The translations under genes were made by a program, and so were the position numbers. From positions 1 through 10,422 of the forward strand of contig JACDER010000021.1 in the NCBI GenBank assembly GCA_013816275.1: DNA of 10,422 nt, in the 5' to 3' direction. Within the stretch, counting starts at the first letter, position 1; each line of letters opens with the position of its first letter. The stretch is from Actinomycetota bacterium (GTDB lineage: Bacteria > Actinomycetota > Thermoleophilia > Gaiellales > Gaiellaceae). Below the pieces are notes generated by a model, which was given only the letters and a program-made list of their open reading frames with translations, searched no databases and was not told the origin of the DNA. This document shows, piece after piece, positions 1-5,230 of this stretch.

Positions 1-888
1 GAGCAGTCGCAGAGTCTCGATCCCAAGGCGGACGTTCTTCAGCGTCGGCACTTCCGGTGTGCAGACGAAGAGGAGAACGTCTGAACGATCGAGCGCCGAC
101 AGCATCGGGCCGTGGAACGACGGCGAGGTGTCGACGACGATCACGTCATACAGGGGTCCTGCGATGTCGAGCATGCGCTCGACGTGCCCGTCGGCCACGA
201 GCTCCCCGTCCTCGGGCCGGAGAGGAGCGGCAAGGACGTCCAGGCCGGACGGAGCGTGCCGCGTGAGGTAACCGCGGAGCTTGTCCGCGTCGAGGGTGCC
301 AGGAGCGGTGGCGAGCTCGTGGAGCGTCTGCTCGGGCTCGAGGCCGAGCATGATCGCCGCGTCTCCGAACTGGAGGTCAAGGTCGGCGAGCAGCGTCCTG
401 GCCCGCTGGTGCTTCGCCATGGCGGCCGCGAGATGCGACGAGACGACCGTCTTCCCCGTCCCCCCTTTCGGCGAGAAGACCGTGATCACGCGCGCGTGCT
501 TTCGCACGGTCTCCACCTGCGGCGCGACGCGGCGCGCGACGTTGCGCAGCGTGAACGCGACCCGCTCGGCCGCCTGCGGAAGTACCACCACGTCTGCAAC
601 GTCAGCGTCGAGCGCCGCATCCAGGAGCCCGGGATCGTGCTCCTCCGCGACGAGGACGATCGGGACAGGCGTGACGGCTCGAATCGCTCCGAGCTCTTCC
701 TGGAGCAGCGTTCTCCCGAGCACCGCGTGGAGGACGACGTCGACGTCTTCGAGCCGGAGCCGCCGAGCGCTCTCGCTCATCGTCCCGGCGGCGCCGGCGA
801 CCTCGATTCCCGGTTGCCGGGCGAGCTCGTCGCGGAGGGCGCCGATCGAGGGCCGAAAGCCCGTGAGGAAGATTCGAACCGAGCTCAT
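1..888 (-). CDS. cpaE: CpaE/TadZ-type pilus assembly ATPase, partial (C-terminus beyond the left edge)
   Basis: This is a MinD/ParA-family ATPase of the Tad pilus, of the kind that places the secretion apparatus at a cell site. The visible 296 residues begin with an atypical receiver-like domain (about 1-120) and continue into a P-loop domain. The deviant Walker A is SPKGGTGKT at 139-147. It is followed by the CpaE-typical DLDLQFGD (169-176) and a Walker B-like DVIVVDTSP (248-256). In the receiver-like part the residue where a phospho-acceptor Asp would be expected appears to be His54 (DVVLHA), so phosphorylation is unlikely. The ATG at 886-888 overlaps the cpaB stop as ATGA, suggesting translational coupling; no strong Shine-Dalgarno is visible. 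The reading frame stays open to position 1, so the C-terminal part is missing. The CpaE/TadZ call is firm from the domain order and the neighbours; the exact subfamily is not. Confidence 0.9.
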   Translation of the reverse strand, partial: MSSVRIFLTGFRPSIGALRDELARQPGIEVAGAAGTMSESARRLRLEDVDVVLHAVLGRTLLQEELGAIRAVTPVPIVLVAEEHDPGLLDAALDADVADVVVLPQAAERVAFTLRNVARRVAPQVETVRKHARVITVFSPKGGTGKTVVSSHLAAAMAKHQRARTLLADLDLQFGDAAIMLGLEPEQTLHELATAPGTLDADKLRGYLTRHAPSGLDVLAAPLRPEDGELVADGHVERMLDIAGPLYDVIVVDTSPSFHGPMLSALDRSDVLLFVCTPEVPTLKNVRLGIETLRLL

Positions 889-1607
889 CCGCGTGCCCCG
901 CGCAGGATCGAGGCGGAGTTCTGGACTCCGGGGCGGCCGTTCCTCGGCTTCACCACGGGCCGCAGCGCCAGCCACCACGCGCCGTTCTTGCTCATCCAGA
1001 ACACCTGCGACGTCTCGGCGTCGCTCAGGCGAAGCTGGATGGAGGCCTGGTCCTGCTGGCTCGCCGCGCCGAGCTCCGCCGAAGTGCCGACGACGAGCAC
1101 GTTCGAGGCGATCACGCGCGAGACGTGGCAGGACCCGCAGTTCTCGGGCACGTTCCAGGTTCCGACGATGTCGACCCGGTCGCCCACCTGGAGCGTCCCG
1201 TCGAGCACCTGGTTCTTGTCCCCGGAGAGCTGAACGACCCGCTGCGTTCCCTCGATCCTCGACCGCACGCCGGCGGCCGCGATCGGACCGAACTTCCGGG
1301 TCGTCAACGGCTGGCCCACGAGGATGTCCTGCGTCGCCACCTGGCCGGCCACCGATTTCGGTGACGAGATCGAGTCAGGGACTGCGGCGCCCTGCGGGAC
1401 CTGCTTCGTCACGAAGGCTCCGTCCTGGAGCGTCGAGCCGGGCGTTCCCGCGTGGATGTCCCGCGCGGCGAAGAGGACGCTGATGACTCCCGTGCCCAGG
1501 TCGGTGCCGCCGCTGTTTCGCGCCTTCGAGACGTACACGACCATGAAGACGACCGCGAGCAGCGCCAACCCCGACGCGATCGTGACGTTGCGGGTTCGGT
1601 AGCTCAT
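885..1607 (-). CDS. cpaB: Flp pilus assembly protein CpaB/RcpC
   Basis: This 240-residue protein of the Tad pilus machinery is anchored in the membrane by a single N-terminal segment (about 10-27), with the rest exported. Residues about 41-105 form a SAF-like domain (VISVLFAARDIHAGTP, then VGQPLTTRKF), and residues about 110-220 an RcpC-like region with the typical GDRVDIVGTW at 142-151. CpaB proteins are thought to help assemble or stabilise the outer part of the pilus channel; in a Gram-positive cell the partner is unclear. A strong Shine-Dalgarno, GAGGAAGGGGAG (revcomp of 1612-1623), lies just before the ATG. The gene starts 24 bp after tadG and overlaps cpaE by 4 bp, so it belongs to the same operon. 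A CGSC motif (157-160) sits in the RcpC region and may form a disulfide. Confidence 0.9.
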   Translation of the reverse strand: MSYRTRNVTIASGLALLAVVFMVVYVSKARNSGGTDLGTGVISVLFAARDIHAGTPGSTLQDGAFVTKQVPQGAAVPDSISSPKSVAGQVATQDILVGQPLTTRKFGPIAAAGVRSRIEGTQRVVQLSGDKNQVLDGTLQVGDRVDIVGTWNVPENCGSCHVSRVIASNVLVVGTSAELGAASQQDQASIQLRLSDAETSQVFWMSKNGAWWLALRPVVKPRNGRPGVQNSASILRGARG

Positions 1608-1611
1608 GTGG

Positions 1612-1623
1612 CTCCCCTTCCTC
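1612..1623 (-). promoter_or_regulatory. Ribosome binding site of cpaB
   Basis: The purine run GAGGAAGGGGAG ends 4 bases before the cpaB ATG. It fills most of the 24-bp gap between tadG and cpaB and supports that start. Confidence 0.7.
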
Positions 1624-1631
1624 GGAAATCG

Positions 1632-2546
1632 CTACTGGACAAGGCCGATCACCTTCACGCCGTAGAGCGGTACGCCGGGCGTGATGTTCACGTCGTGGGC
1701 GATGTATTCGACGAAGTAACCGTGGAGGATGTGGCTGCTGCTCCAGCGGACGACGCTCGTGATGACGAAGGCCGACCACCCGATGACGTGGAACCCTCCC
1801 GCGCCTCCGCAGGCCGTGGAAATCCCGTTGTCGATGACCGGAAAGAGAAGCGTCGATTGGTGCGACACCGCATCGTCGAAACCTTGCTTGATGCCGTTCT
1901 TGACGCCGGGCGGGACGGCATACCAGTGGTTCACCGGGAGAAGGTTCGGGTACCCGCCCGTGATCCAACCCCTCATCGTGCTCGTGCTCGTCACGTTGTT
2001 GACACAGGCGGTCGAGGAGGACGCATGTCCGGTCACGTCTATGAGCCCCGCCCGTGTGTTCGGCCCCGTCGGGTCGTCGAAGTTGAGATCCAGCCCGTGG
2101 CTCGGGCCGAAGCAGTTGCTCCCGGTCATGCACGCGAGGTTGCGGTTGACGACGACGGGCGCCACGTTCTTCATCTGGTCGGGCGCGCCGATCATCGCCC
2201 GCGCGTGCGCATGAACGTTCATCGAGTTGATGCCGAGGAACGTGGAGAAGATCCCGTTCGCTTTCTTGGTGAGAGTGACGTCGATCGTGTTCGAGTTCGG
2301 GAAGGCCGGCGTCCACGTGTTCAGTCCGGTTGCGTTGCTCGCGGCGTAGGTGGTCGCAGTCGTCGAGGCCAGAGCCGTGTTCGGCAGGTCCTGCGCCGCG
2401 GCCATCGTCGCCGCGTCGGCAGCCGCCTGCAGGTGGCGCTGCTCGGTGAACCAGGAGCCCCAGTCGACAACGAGCGCGGCCACACCCAGCAGGACGACGA
2501 GGAACACGACGGTGAAGGCGAGCGCGGATCCGCGTTCGTCGCTCAC
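1632..2546 (-). CDS. tadG: TadG-like pilus-associated exported protein
   Basis: This 304-residue protein has the TadE/TadG-like N-terminus: a short charged leader (SDERG), a hydrophobic segment at about 8-27, and the family signature region from DWGSWFTEQRHLQ (28-40) through AAADAATMAAAQDLP (41-55). The long remainder is rich in Ser, Thr and Asn, as expected for an exported domain, and carries four cysteines (139, 145, 181, 246). The C-terminus GVPLYGVKVIGLVQ also looks like other TadG-like proteins. The GTG at 2544-2546 is preferred over an upstream ATG (2660): it overlaps the tadE stop as GTGA, has AAGGAG at an 8-base spacing, and puts the membrane segment at the N-terminus. Unlike TadE, it has no Glu at position +5 after the Gly of the leader, so processing by the prepilin peptidase is uncertain. 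Its role in minor pilin function or surface anchoring is inferred from the family. Confidence 0.85.
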   Translation of the reverse strand: MSDERGSALAFTVVFLVVLLGVAALVVDWGSWFTEQRHLQAAADAATMAAAQDLPNTALASTTATTYAASNATGLNTWTPAFPNSNTIDVTLTKKANGIFSTFLGINSMNVHAHARAMIGAPDQMKNVAPVVVNRNLACMTGSNCFGPSHGLDLNFDDPTGPNTRAGLIDVTGHASSSTACVNNVTSTSTMRGWITGGYPNLLPVNHWYAVPPGVKNGIKQGFDDAVSHQSTLLFPVIDNGISTACGGAGGFHVIGWSAFVITSVVRWSSSHILHGYFVEYIAHDVNITPGVPLYGVKVIGLVQ

Positions 2547-2941
2547 TCGACCCGCTCCTTGGTCGTGCTCGTCAGGCTTCCCGACTTGACCACGAGCCCG
2601 ACGAGGTCGACGGAGTAGGGATAGCTGGCGGTGATGGTGACCTGCTGCCCGGTCGTCCATGGCGGCGAGGGTGTGACGGTCACGGTCAGCTTCGTCTGGT
2701 CGAGGCCGGTCGCGGAGTCGCGGACGGCCTGGACGGCCTTTCCCGTGGGATTCGGGTCCGTGCGCGAGACCACGGCCGCGCGGGCGCCGGCACGCGTCGC
2801 GTCCGTGATCGTGACGTAGTGGTTGTAGAGATCGCCGAACTGGGCGATCGCAAGCAGGACGAACAACAGCACCGGGATGATCAGCGCGAATTCGACCAGC
2901 GCCTGGCCACCGTCACCTTTGAGTCGATTCCTCATGCGCAT
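2543..2941 (-). CDS. tadE: TadE-type pseudopilin
   Basis: This 132-residue pseudopilin of the Tad system has a basic leader (MRMRNRLKGDG) followed by GQALVEFALIIPVLLFVLL. The expected prepilin cut falls between Gly12 and Gln13, placing Glu17 at mature position +5 and Phe at +6, the hallmark of Flp/TadE processing. The hydrophobic helix covers about 19-35, followed by the typical TRAGARAA stretch (49-56) and an exported domain with beta-strand-like repeats (LTVTVTPS, VTITASYPYS). The longer frame to 3025 would add a leader with no family resemblance and would run through the intercistronic hairpin, so it was rejected. ATG at 2941 or 2935 is possible; both lie rather far (16 or 22 bases) from the GGGGAGG run upstream. 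The gene sits between flp and tadG and overlaps the latter by 4 bp. Confidence 0.88.
   Translation of the reverse strand: MRMRNRLKGDGGQALVEFALIIPVLLFVLLAIAQFGDLYNHYVTITDATRAGARAAVVSRTDPNPTGKAVQAVRDSATGLDQTKLTVTVTPSPPWTTGQQVTITASYPYSVDLVGLVVKSGSLTSTTKERVE
2555..2560 (-). promoter_or_regulatory. Ribosome binding site that fixes the tadG start
   Basis: AAGGAG (revcomp of CTCCTT) lies 8 bases upstream of the GTG at 2546, inside the end of tadE. It decides the tadG start in favour of the GTG. Confidence 0.7.
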
Positions 2942-2969
2942 GGCTCGGGCTCTGTTTCCTCCCCTGTCG

Positions 2970-3020
2970 TCGAGAGGCAGGCGGGCCGGAAGACATCCGT
3001 ACAACCCGCCTGCCGCTCGA
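2970..3020 (-). other. Large stem-loop between flp and tadE
   Basis: The arms 2970-2985 (TCGAGAGGCAGGCGGG on the plus strand) and 3005-3020 (CCCGCCTGCCGCTCGA) are complementary at 15 of 16 positions, including an uninterrupted 10-bp GC-rich core. The 19-base loop holds a further 4-bp stem (CGGA/TCCG). The element fills most of the 93-bp gap downstream of the flp stop and upstream of tadE. No T-run follows it in the direction of transcription. It could be a partial terminator, a 3' stabiliser of the flp message, or an RNase processing site, any of which would make pilin more abundant than the downstream proteins. Confidence 0.75.
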
Positions 3021-3034
3021 TCCATCCGGTCGAT

Positions 3035-3196
3035 CTAGAAGATCTCGCCGATCTTGTCCGTGAGACCCGTGGTGATGAGCGCAACGATCGCTCCGACGAC
3101 CGCCACGACGCCCACGAGCAGAAATGCGTACTCCGTCAGCCCCTGCCCCTCTTCGCGGTTCAGGCGCTGGTATGCGAGTGCAAGCAAGCTCGTCAA
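3035..3196 (-). CDS. flp: Flp-type type IVb prepilin
   Basis: This 53-residue prepilin forms the pilus fibre of the Tad system. The sequence has a leader (MTSLLALAYQRLNREEG), then QGLTEYAFLLVGVVAVVGAI, a hydrophobic helix, and a short polar tail ending DKIGEIF. The cut by the prepilin peptidase is expected after Gly17, putting Glu22 at +5 and Tyr23 at +6, matching the Flp family motif. The start is a TTG (3194-3196) with a near-ideal Shine-Dalgarno, GGGGAGGTG, 7 bases upstream. Because of the TTG and the small size, an ATG-only or length-filtered gene caller would miss it. It is the first gene of the minus-strand tad run and is divergent from the DUF192-peptidase pair that should mature it. 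Length and motif fit the family well. Confidence 0.93.
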   Translation of the reverse strand: MTSLLALAYQRLNREEGQGLTEYAFLLVGVVAVVGAIVALITTGLTDKIGEIF

Positions 3197-3203
3197 TGTG
3201 ATT

Positions 3204-3212
3204 CACCTCCCC
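3204..3212 (-). promoter_or_regulatory. Strong ribosome binding site of flp
   Basis: GGGGAGGTG (revcomp of CACCTCCCC) stands 7 bases before the TTG start of flp and fixes that start in the pilin frame. Its strength suits an abundant structural protein. Confidence 0.8.
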
Positions 3213-3256
3213 ACTGAGCGTTGACGCGATGAAGCTAGAACGTGCGCGTCCGCGAT

Positions 3257-3297
3257 GGACCACCCCAAGGGCTAGTCCTGACCCACCCTTCGGGTGG
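3257..3297. promoter_or_regulatory. Two dyad elements in the flp/DUF192 divergent intergenic region
   Basis: The 127 bp between the two divergent starts (3197-3323) must hold both promoters. It contains a 22-bp imperfect dyad at 3257-3278 (outer GGAC/GTCC, inner CCC-aa-GGG, 8 of 11 positions symmetrical). It also has a perfect 6-bp hairpin at 3283-3297 (CCACCC-ttc-GGGTGG). The 3' arm of the second can also pair with ACCACCC at 3259-3265, so the two structures are mutually exclusive if transcribed. A possible flp -10 box, TAGCTT on the minus strand (3232-3237), would put the first dyad at the -35 region. An operator or leader structure is plausible but not shown. Confidence 0.45.
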
Positions 3298-3323
3298 TGT
3301 TTCCAGCGGCCCCGAGGCGGATG

Positions 3324-3857
3324 ATGCGAGGCGTAATGCGGCGGCTTTACTCTCTGCGAGACGAACGAGGCGGTGTGATCTGCGCTCGATGCACGATCGC
3401 GGACACCTCGCTCTCCCGCCTCCGTGGTCTCCTCGGCCGCGACGAGCTCGAGCCCGACGAGGGCCTGCTGCTGACGCCGGAGTCGAGCGTCCACACCTTC
3501 TTCATGCGCTTTCCGATCGACGTCGTATTCCTCGAAGCCGACCTGACGGTGCTTGCGGTGCGCGAGCACGTCCGCCCATGGCGCACCGCCGGCCACCGGG
3601 GTTCGCGGTCAGTGCTCGAGTTGTCCGCGGGGACGTGCAAGCGGCGCCGTCTTCGCCCCGGAGACCGGCTCGCACTGGACGACTGCGTCGAAGACGACGC
3701 GAGCGTCATGCTCGTCCTGCGCCGCGGCGACGACTCACAGGTCGTCTTTGGGCGCGGGTCGCTCGCGGCCGCCACCCGCACGATCTCGGCCATGAGCGAG
3801 CTGGACGTCGGAGTGAGCGCGGTCGTGCTCAGCGACACCACGCGCAAGGCCAGCTGA
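3324..3857 (+). CDS. DUF192 family protein with C-terminal extension
   Basis: This 177-residue protein of the DUF192 family has no established biochemical role. The family core covers about residues 10-120, with typical blocks SRLRGLLGR (31-39), GLLLTPESSVHTFFMRFPID (47-66), RPWR (84-87) and LELSAGTCKR (98-107), then LRPGDRL. A CxxC pair (Cys20, Cys23) lies before the core helix. Residues about 122-177 form a tail beyond the usual domain, with no motif I recognise. I see no signal peptide, so it is probably cytoplasmic. ATG 3324 was chosen over 3294, 3321 and 3336 because GAGG (3314-3317) lies 6 bases before it; 3321 or 3336 remain possible. The stop overlaps the next ATG as TGATG, so it is likely co-translated with the prepilin peptidase. 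A role linked to pilus biogenesis is inferred only from this position. Confidence 0.88.
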   Translation: MRGVMRRLYSLRDERGGVICARCTIADTSLSRLRGLLGRDELEPDEGLLLTPESSVHTFFMRFPIDVVFLEADLTVLAVREHVRPWRTAGHRGSRSVLELSAGTCKRRRLRPGDRLALDDCVEDDASVMLVLRRGDDSQVVFGRGSLAAATRTISAMSELDVGVSAVVLSDTTRKAS

Positions 3858-4285
3858 TGGCGCACGCCGCAGTGCTCGCGTTCTTCGCGGCGGTGCTCGT
3901 CGTCCTTTCGGCGATCGACCTGCGCACCCGGCGGCTGCCCAACCGGATTGTCCTGCCCGCGGCCGCACTGGTGCTCGCCGCGCAGATCGCGATCGCTCCC
4001 GACCGGGCGCTGGAATGGACGCTCGGCGCGGCTGGAGCGTTCGCCTTCCTGCTCGCCGCGGCGCTCGTCAACCCCGCGGGGCTCGGGATGGGCGACGTCA
4101 AGCTCGCGCTGCTCCTCGGCGCGGCGCTCGGCTGGGCCGTGGCCCCGGCGCTCTTCATCGGCCTCGCCGCCGCGTCCGTCGCCGGCGTCGTCCTGATCGT
4201 CCGCGGCGGCTGGGCAGCGCGCAAGACCGCTCTGCCGCTGGGGCCGTTCCTCGCGTTCGGCGGGATCGCAGCCCTGTTCCTTTAG
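3857..4285 (+). CDS. tadV: Prepilin peptidase, A24 family (TadV/CpaA type)
   Basis: This 142-residue integral membrane aspartic peptidase should cut the leaders of Flp and TadE on the cytoplasmic face of the membrane. Both catalytic motifs are visible: Asp21 in IDLRTRRLPN and Asp80 in GLGMGDVKL, the A24 signature GxGDxK. Hydrophobic stretches at about 5-20, 31-47, 55-71, 84-93, 95-115 and 128-142 fit a protein of about six membrane segments, ending with the family's GPFLAFGG. There is no N-terminal methyltransferase domain, as in TadV/CpaA and unlike PilD. The ATG at 3857 overlaps the preceding TGA by one base, pointing to translational coupling with the DUF192 gene. The pair is divergent from flp. 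The stop lies at the edge of a palindromic hairpin shared with the convergent response regulator gene. Confidence 0.92.
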   Translation: MAHAAVLAFFAAVLVVLSAIDLRTRRLPNRIVLPAAALVLAAQIAIAPDRALEWTLGAAGAFAFLLAAALVNPAGLGMGDVKLALLLGAALGWAVAPALFIGLAAASVAGVVLIVRGGWAARKTALPLGPFLAFGGIAALFL

Positions 4286-4310
4286 GGAGAGTTCGGCGCC
4301 GAACCTTCCT
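4285..4310. terminator. Palindromic hairpin between convergent stop codons (possible bidirectional terminator)
   Basis: The perfect 14-bp palindrome GTTCGGCGCCGAAC (4291-4304) is flanked by partly complementary arms (GGGAG on the left, TTCCT on the right, one mismatch and two G-T pairs). The possible stem thus spans 4285-4310. The gap between the two stop codons is only 23 bp, and the stem reaches into both. No T-run follows on either strand, so efficient intrinsic termination is not certain. Confidence 0.5.
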
Positions 4311-4971
4311 AACGGGAGACGGCCAGGCCGAGCAGCTCGTCCTCGAGGCCCGGTGCCAGGCTGTGCTGGTACGCGTAGCGGGCGGCCTCGGTCCGGTTGG
4401 AGACGCCGAGCTTGCGATACACGTTGCGGAGGTGGAACTTCACCGTCTGCTTCGTGATCCAGAGCTCCTTCGCGATCGCATCGTTGGAGAGGCCGCGGGC
4501 GAGCGCCTGGAGGATCGCGCCCTCCCGCTCTGTCAGGCCCGCGGCGGAGCGGCTCGGATCGACCGACTCCGGCTCTGCGACGTCGGCCGCTCGGAAGACG
4601 GTGCCGTTCATGACCTGGTGGATCACGCCGGCGAGGTCGTTGGGATCGATCGTCTTGAGGACGAACGCGCACGCCCCGCGACGGAGCGCCGACTCGATCA
4701 CGCCCGGCTCGCGAACGGCGGAGATCAGCGCGATCCGCACGTTCGGATAGCGGGAGCGGACCCGCTCGAGACACGCGAGCCCGTCGAGGCTCGGGTTCAG
4801 GAAGTCCATCAGGACGAACTCGGGCTGCAAGTTCGCGATTGCGGGCAGCACCTTTGCCTCGGAATCGGCTGAGCCGACGATCTCGATGTCCTCAACCGGC
4901 TCGAGCACCTTGCGCACGCCCTCCACGAAGATGGGCTGGTCGTCCGCGAGGAGCACCCGAATCCGCTTCAC
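4309..4971 (-). CDS. NarL/FixJ-family response regulator (LuxR-type DNA binding)
   Basis: This 220-residue two-component response regulator carries a receiver domain (about 3-120) with acidic Asp10/Asp11, phospho-acceptor Asp56 in VLMDFLNPSLDG, Ser84 and Lys106 (FVLK), all in the expected order. A linker follows, then a LuxR-type HTH (about 144-202) with LTEREGAILQALARGLSNDA and the recognition region ITKQTVKFHLRNVYRKLGV. It should bind DNA as a phosphorylation-driven dimer. No histidine kinase is in view. The start is GTG (4969-4971), with GGGGGA a few bases upstream. The gene stands alone with its own promoter-like sequence near 5090-5119. Its place beside the prepilin peptidase and tad genes makes it a candidate regulator of the pilus, but nothing in the sequence shows its targets. 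Confidence 0.93.
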   Translation of the reverse strand: MKRIRVLLADDQPIFVEGVRKVLEPVEDIEIVGSADSEAKVLPAIANLQPEFVLMDFLNPSLDGLACLERVRSRYPNVRIALISAVREPGVIESALRRGACAFVLKTIDPNDLAGVIHQVMNGTVFRAADVAEPESVDPSRSAAGLTEREGAILQALARGLSNDAIAKELWITKQTVKFHLRNVYRKLGVSNRTEAARYAYQHSLAPGLEDELLGLAVSR

Positions 4972-5225
4972 GGTGTCCCCCGTACGCCCACCGCATCGGT
5001 TGTCGGTTGCCGCAGGAACGAGAGGGCCGGCATGCGGGCCTCCATTCCATGATCGTCAGTTGAATAGCGGGTCTCGGACTTGCGCGGAAGTTGTACTACT
5101 GGACAACAGACTTTGTCAAGAGTGCAGGAGAAATTCTTCTCGAAAGGCCGACAGAGCTCCTAGCTCGATTCTGGGACGTCGCGGCGCCCGGCTCCGCCGG
5201 GCAGAGCGGGCCGGCCAGGGACGAG
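4972..5225. other. 254-bp intergenic region upstream of the response regulator and downstream of dnaE
   Basis: No credible gene lies here. In the minus direction it holds the end of the dnaE transcript with its inverted repeats, then a promoter for the response regulator, then a leader of about 110 bases. The leader has a modest hairpin at 5022-5042 (GAGG-g-CCG paired with CGG-g-CCTC). The stretch around 5090-5150 is clearly richer in A and T than its surroundings. Confidence 0.6.
5090..5119 (-). promoter_or_regulatory. Sigma-70-type promoter for the response regulator gene
   Basis: On the minus strand a perfect -35 box TTGACA (revcomp of 5114-5119) is followed after 18 bases by TACAAC (revcomp of 5090-5095), a 4 of 6 match to TATAAT. 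The box pair sits in the least GC-rich stretch of the region and points toward the GTG at 4971, giving a leader of about 110 bases. A small dyad, GACAA/TTGTC (5102-5106 and 5113-5117), overlaps the -35 box and could be an operator half. Confidence 0.55.
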
Positions 5226-5230
5226 CTAGG
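5159..5230 (-). terminator. Nested inverted repeats at the 3' end of dnaE
   Basis: CCTAGCTCG (5159-5167) and CGAGCTAGG (5222-5230) form a perfect 9-bp inverted repeat whose right arm includes the dnaE stop codon. Inside lies a GC-rich hairpin, GCCCGGC-tcc-GCCGGGC (5186-5202). In the dnaE transcript this would fold into a branched structure right after the coding region. There is no T-run, so it may terminate by another route or protect the 3' end. Confidence 0.4.

Noticed and set aside
1128..1139. CGSC motif in CpaB as a thioredoxin-like active site
   Set aside because: It sits in an RcpC-type domain without a thioredoxin fold; a structural disulfide is the simpler reading.
112..2618. Long plus-strand open frames opposite cpaE, cpaB and tadG
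   Set aside because: They are Arg/Pro/Ala-rich with no family motif and lie antisense to clear tad genes; GC-rich codon bias opens such frames by chance.
2913..3596. Minus-strand open frame covering flp in another frame and the 5' part of the DUF192 gene
   Set aside because: It reads flp out of frame and DUF192 in antisense; the Flp motif and DUF192 blocks identify the real frames.
3347..4774. 475-codon minus-strand open frame across DUF192, peptidase and regulator
   Set aside because: Low-complexity Arg-rich product antisense or out of frame to three recognisable genes.
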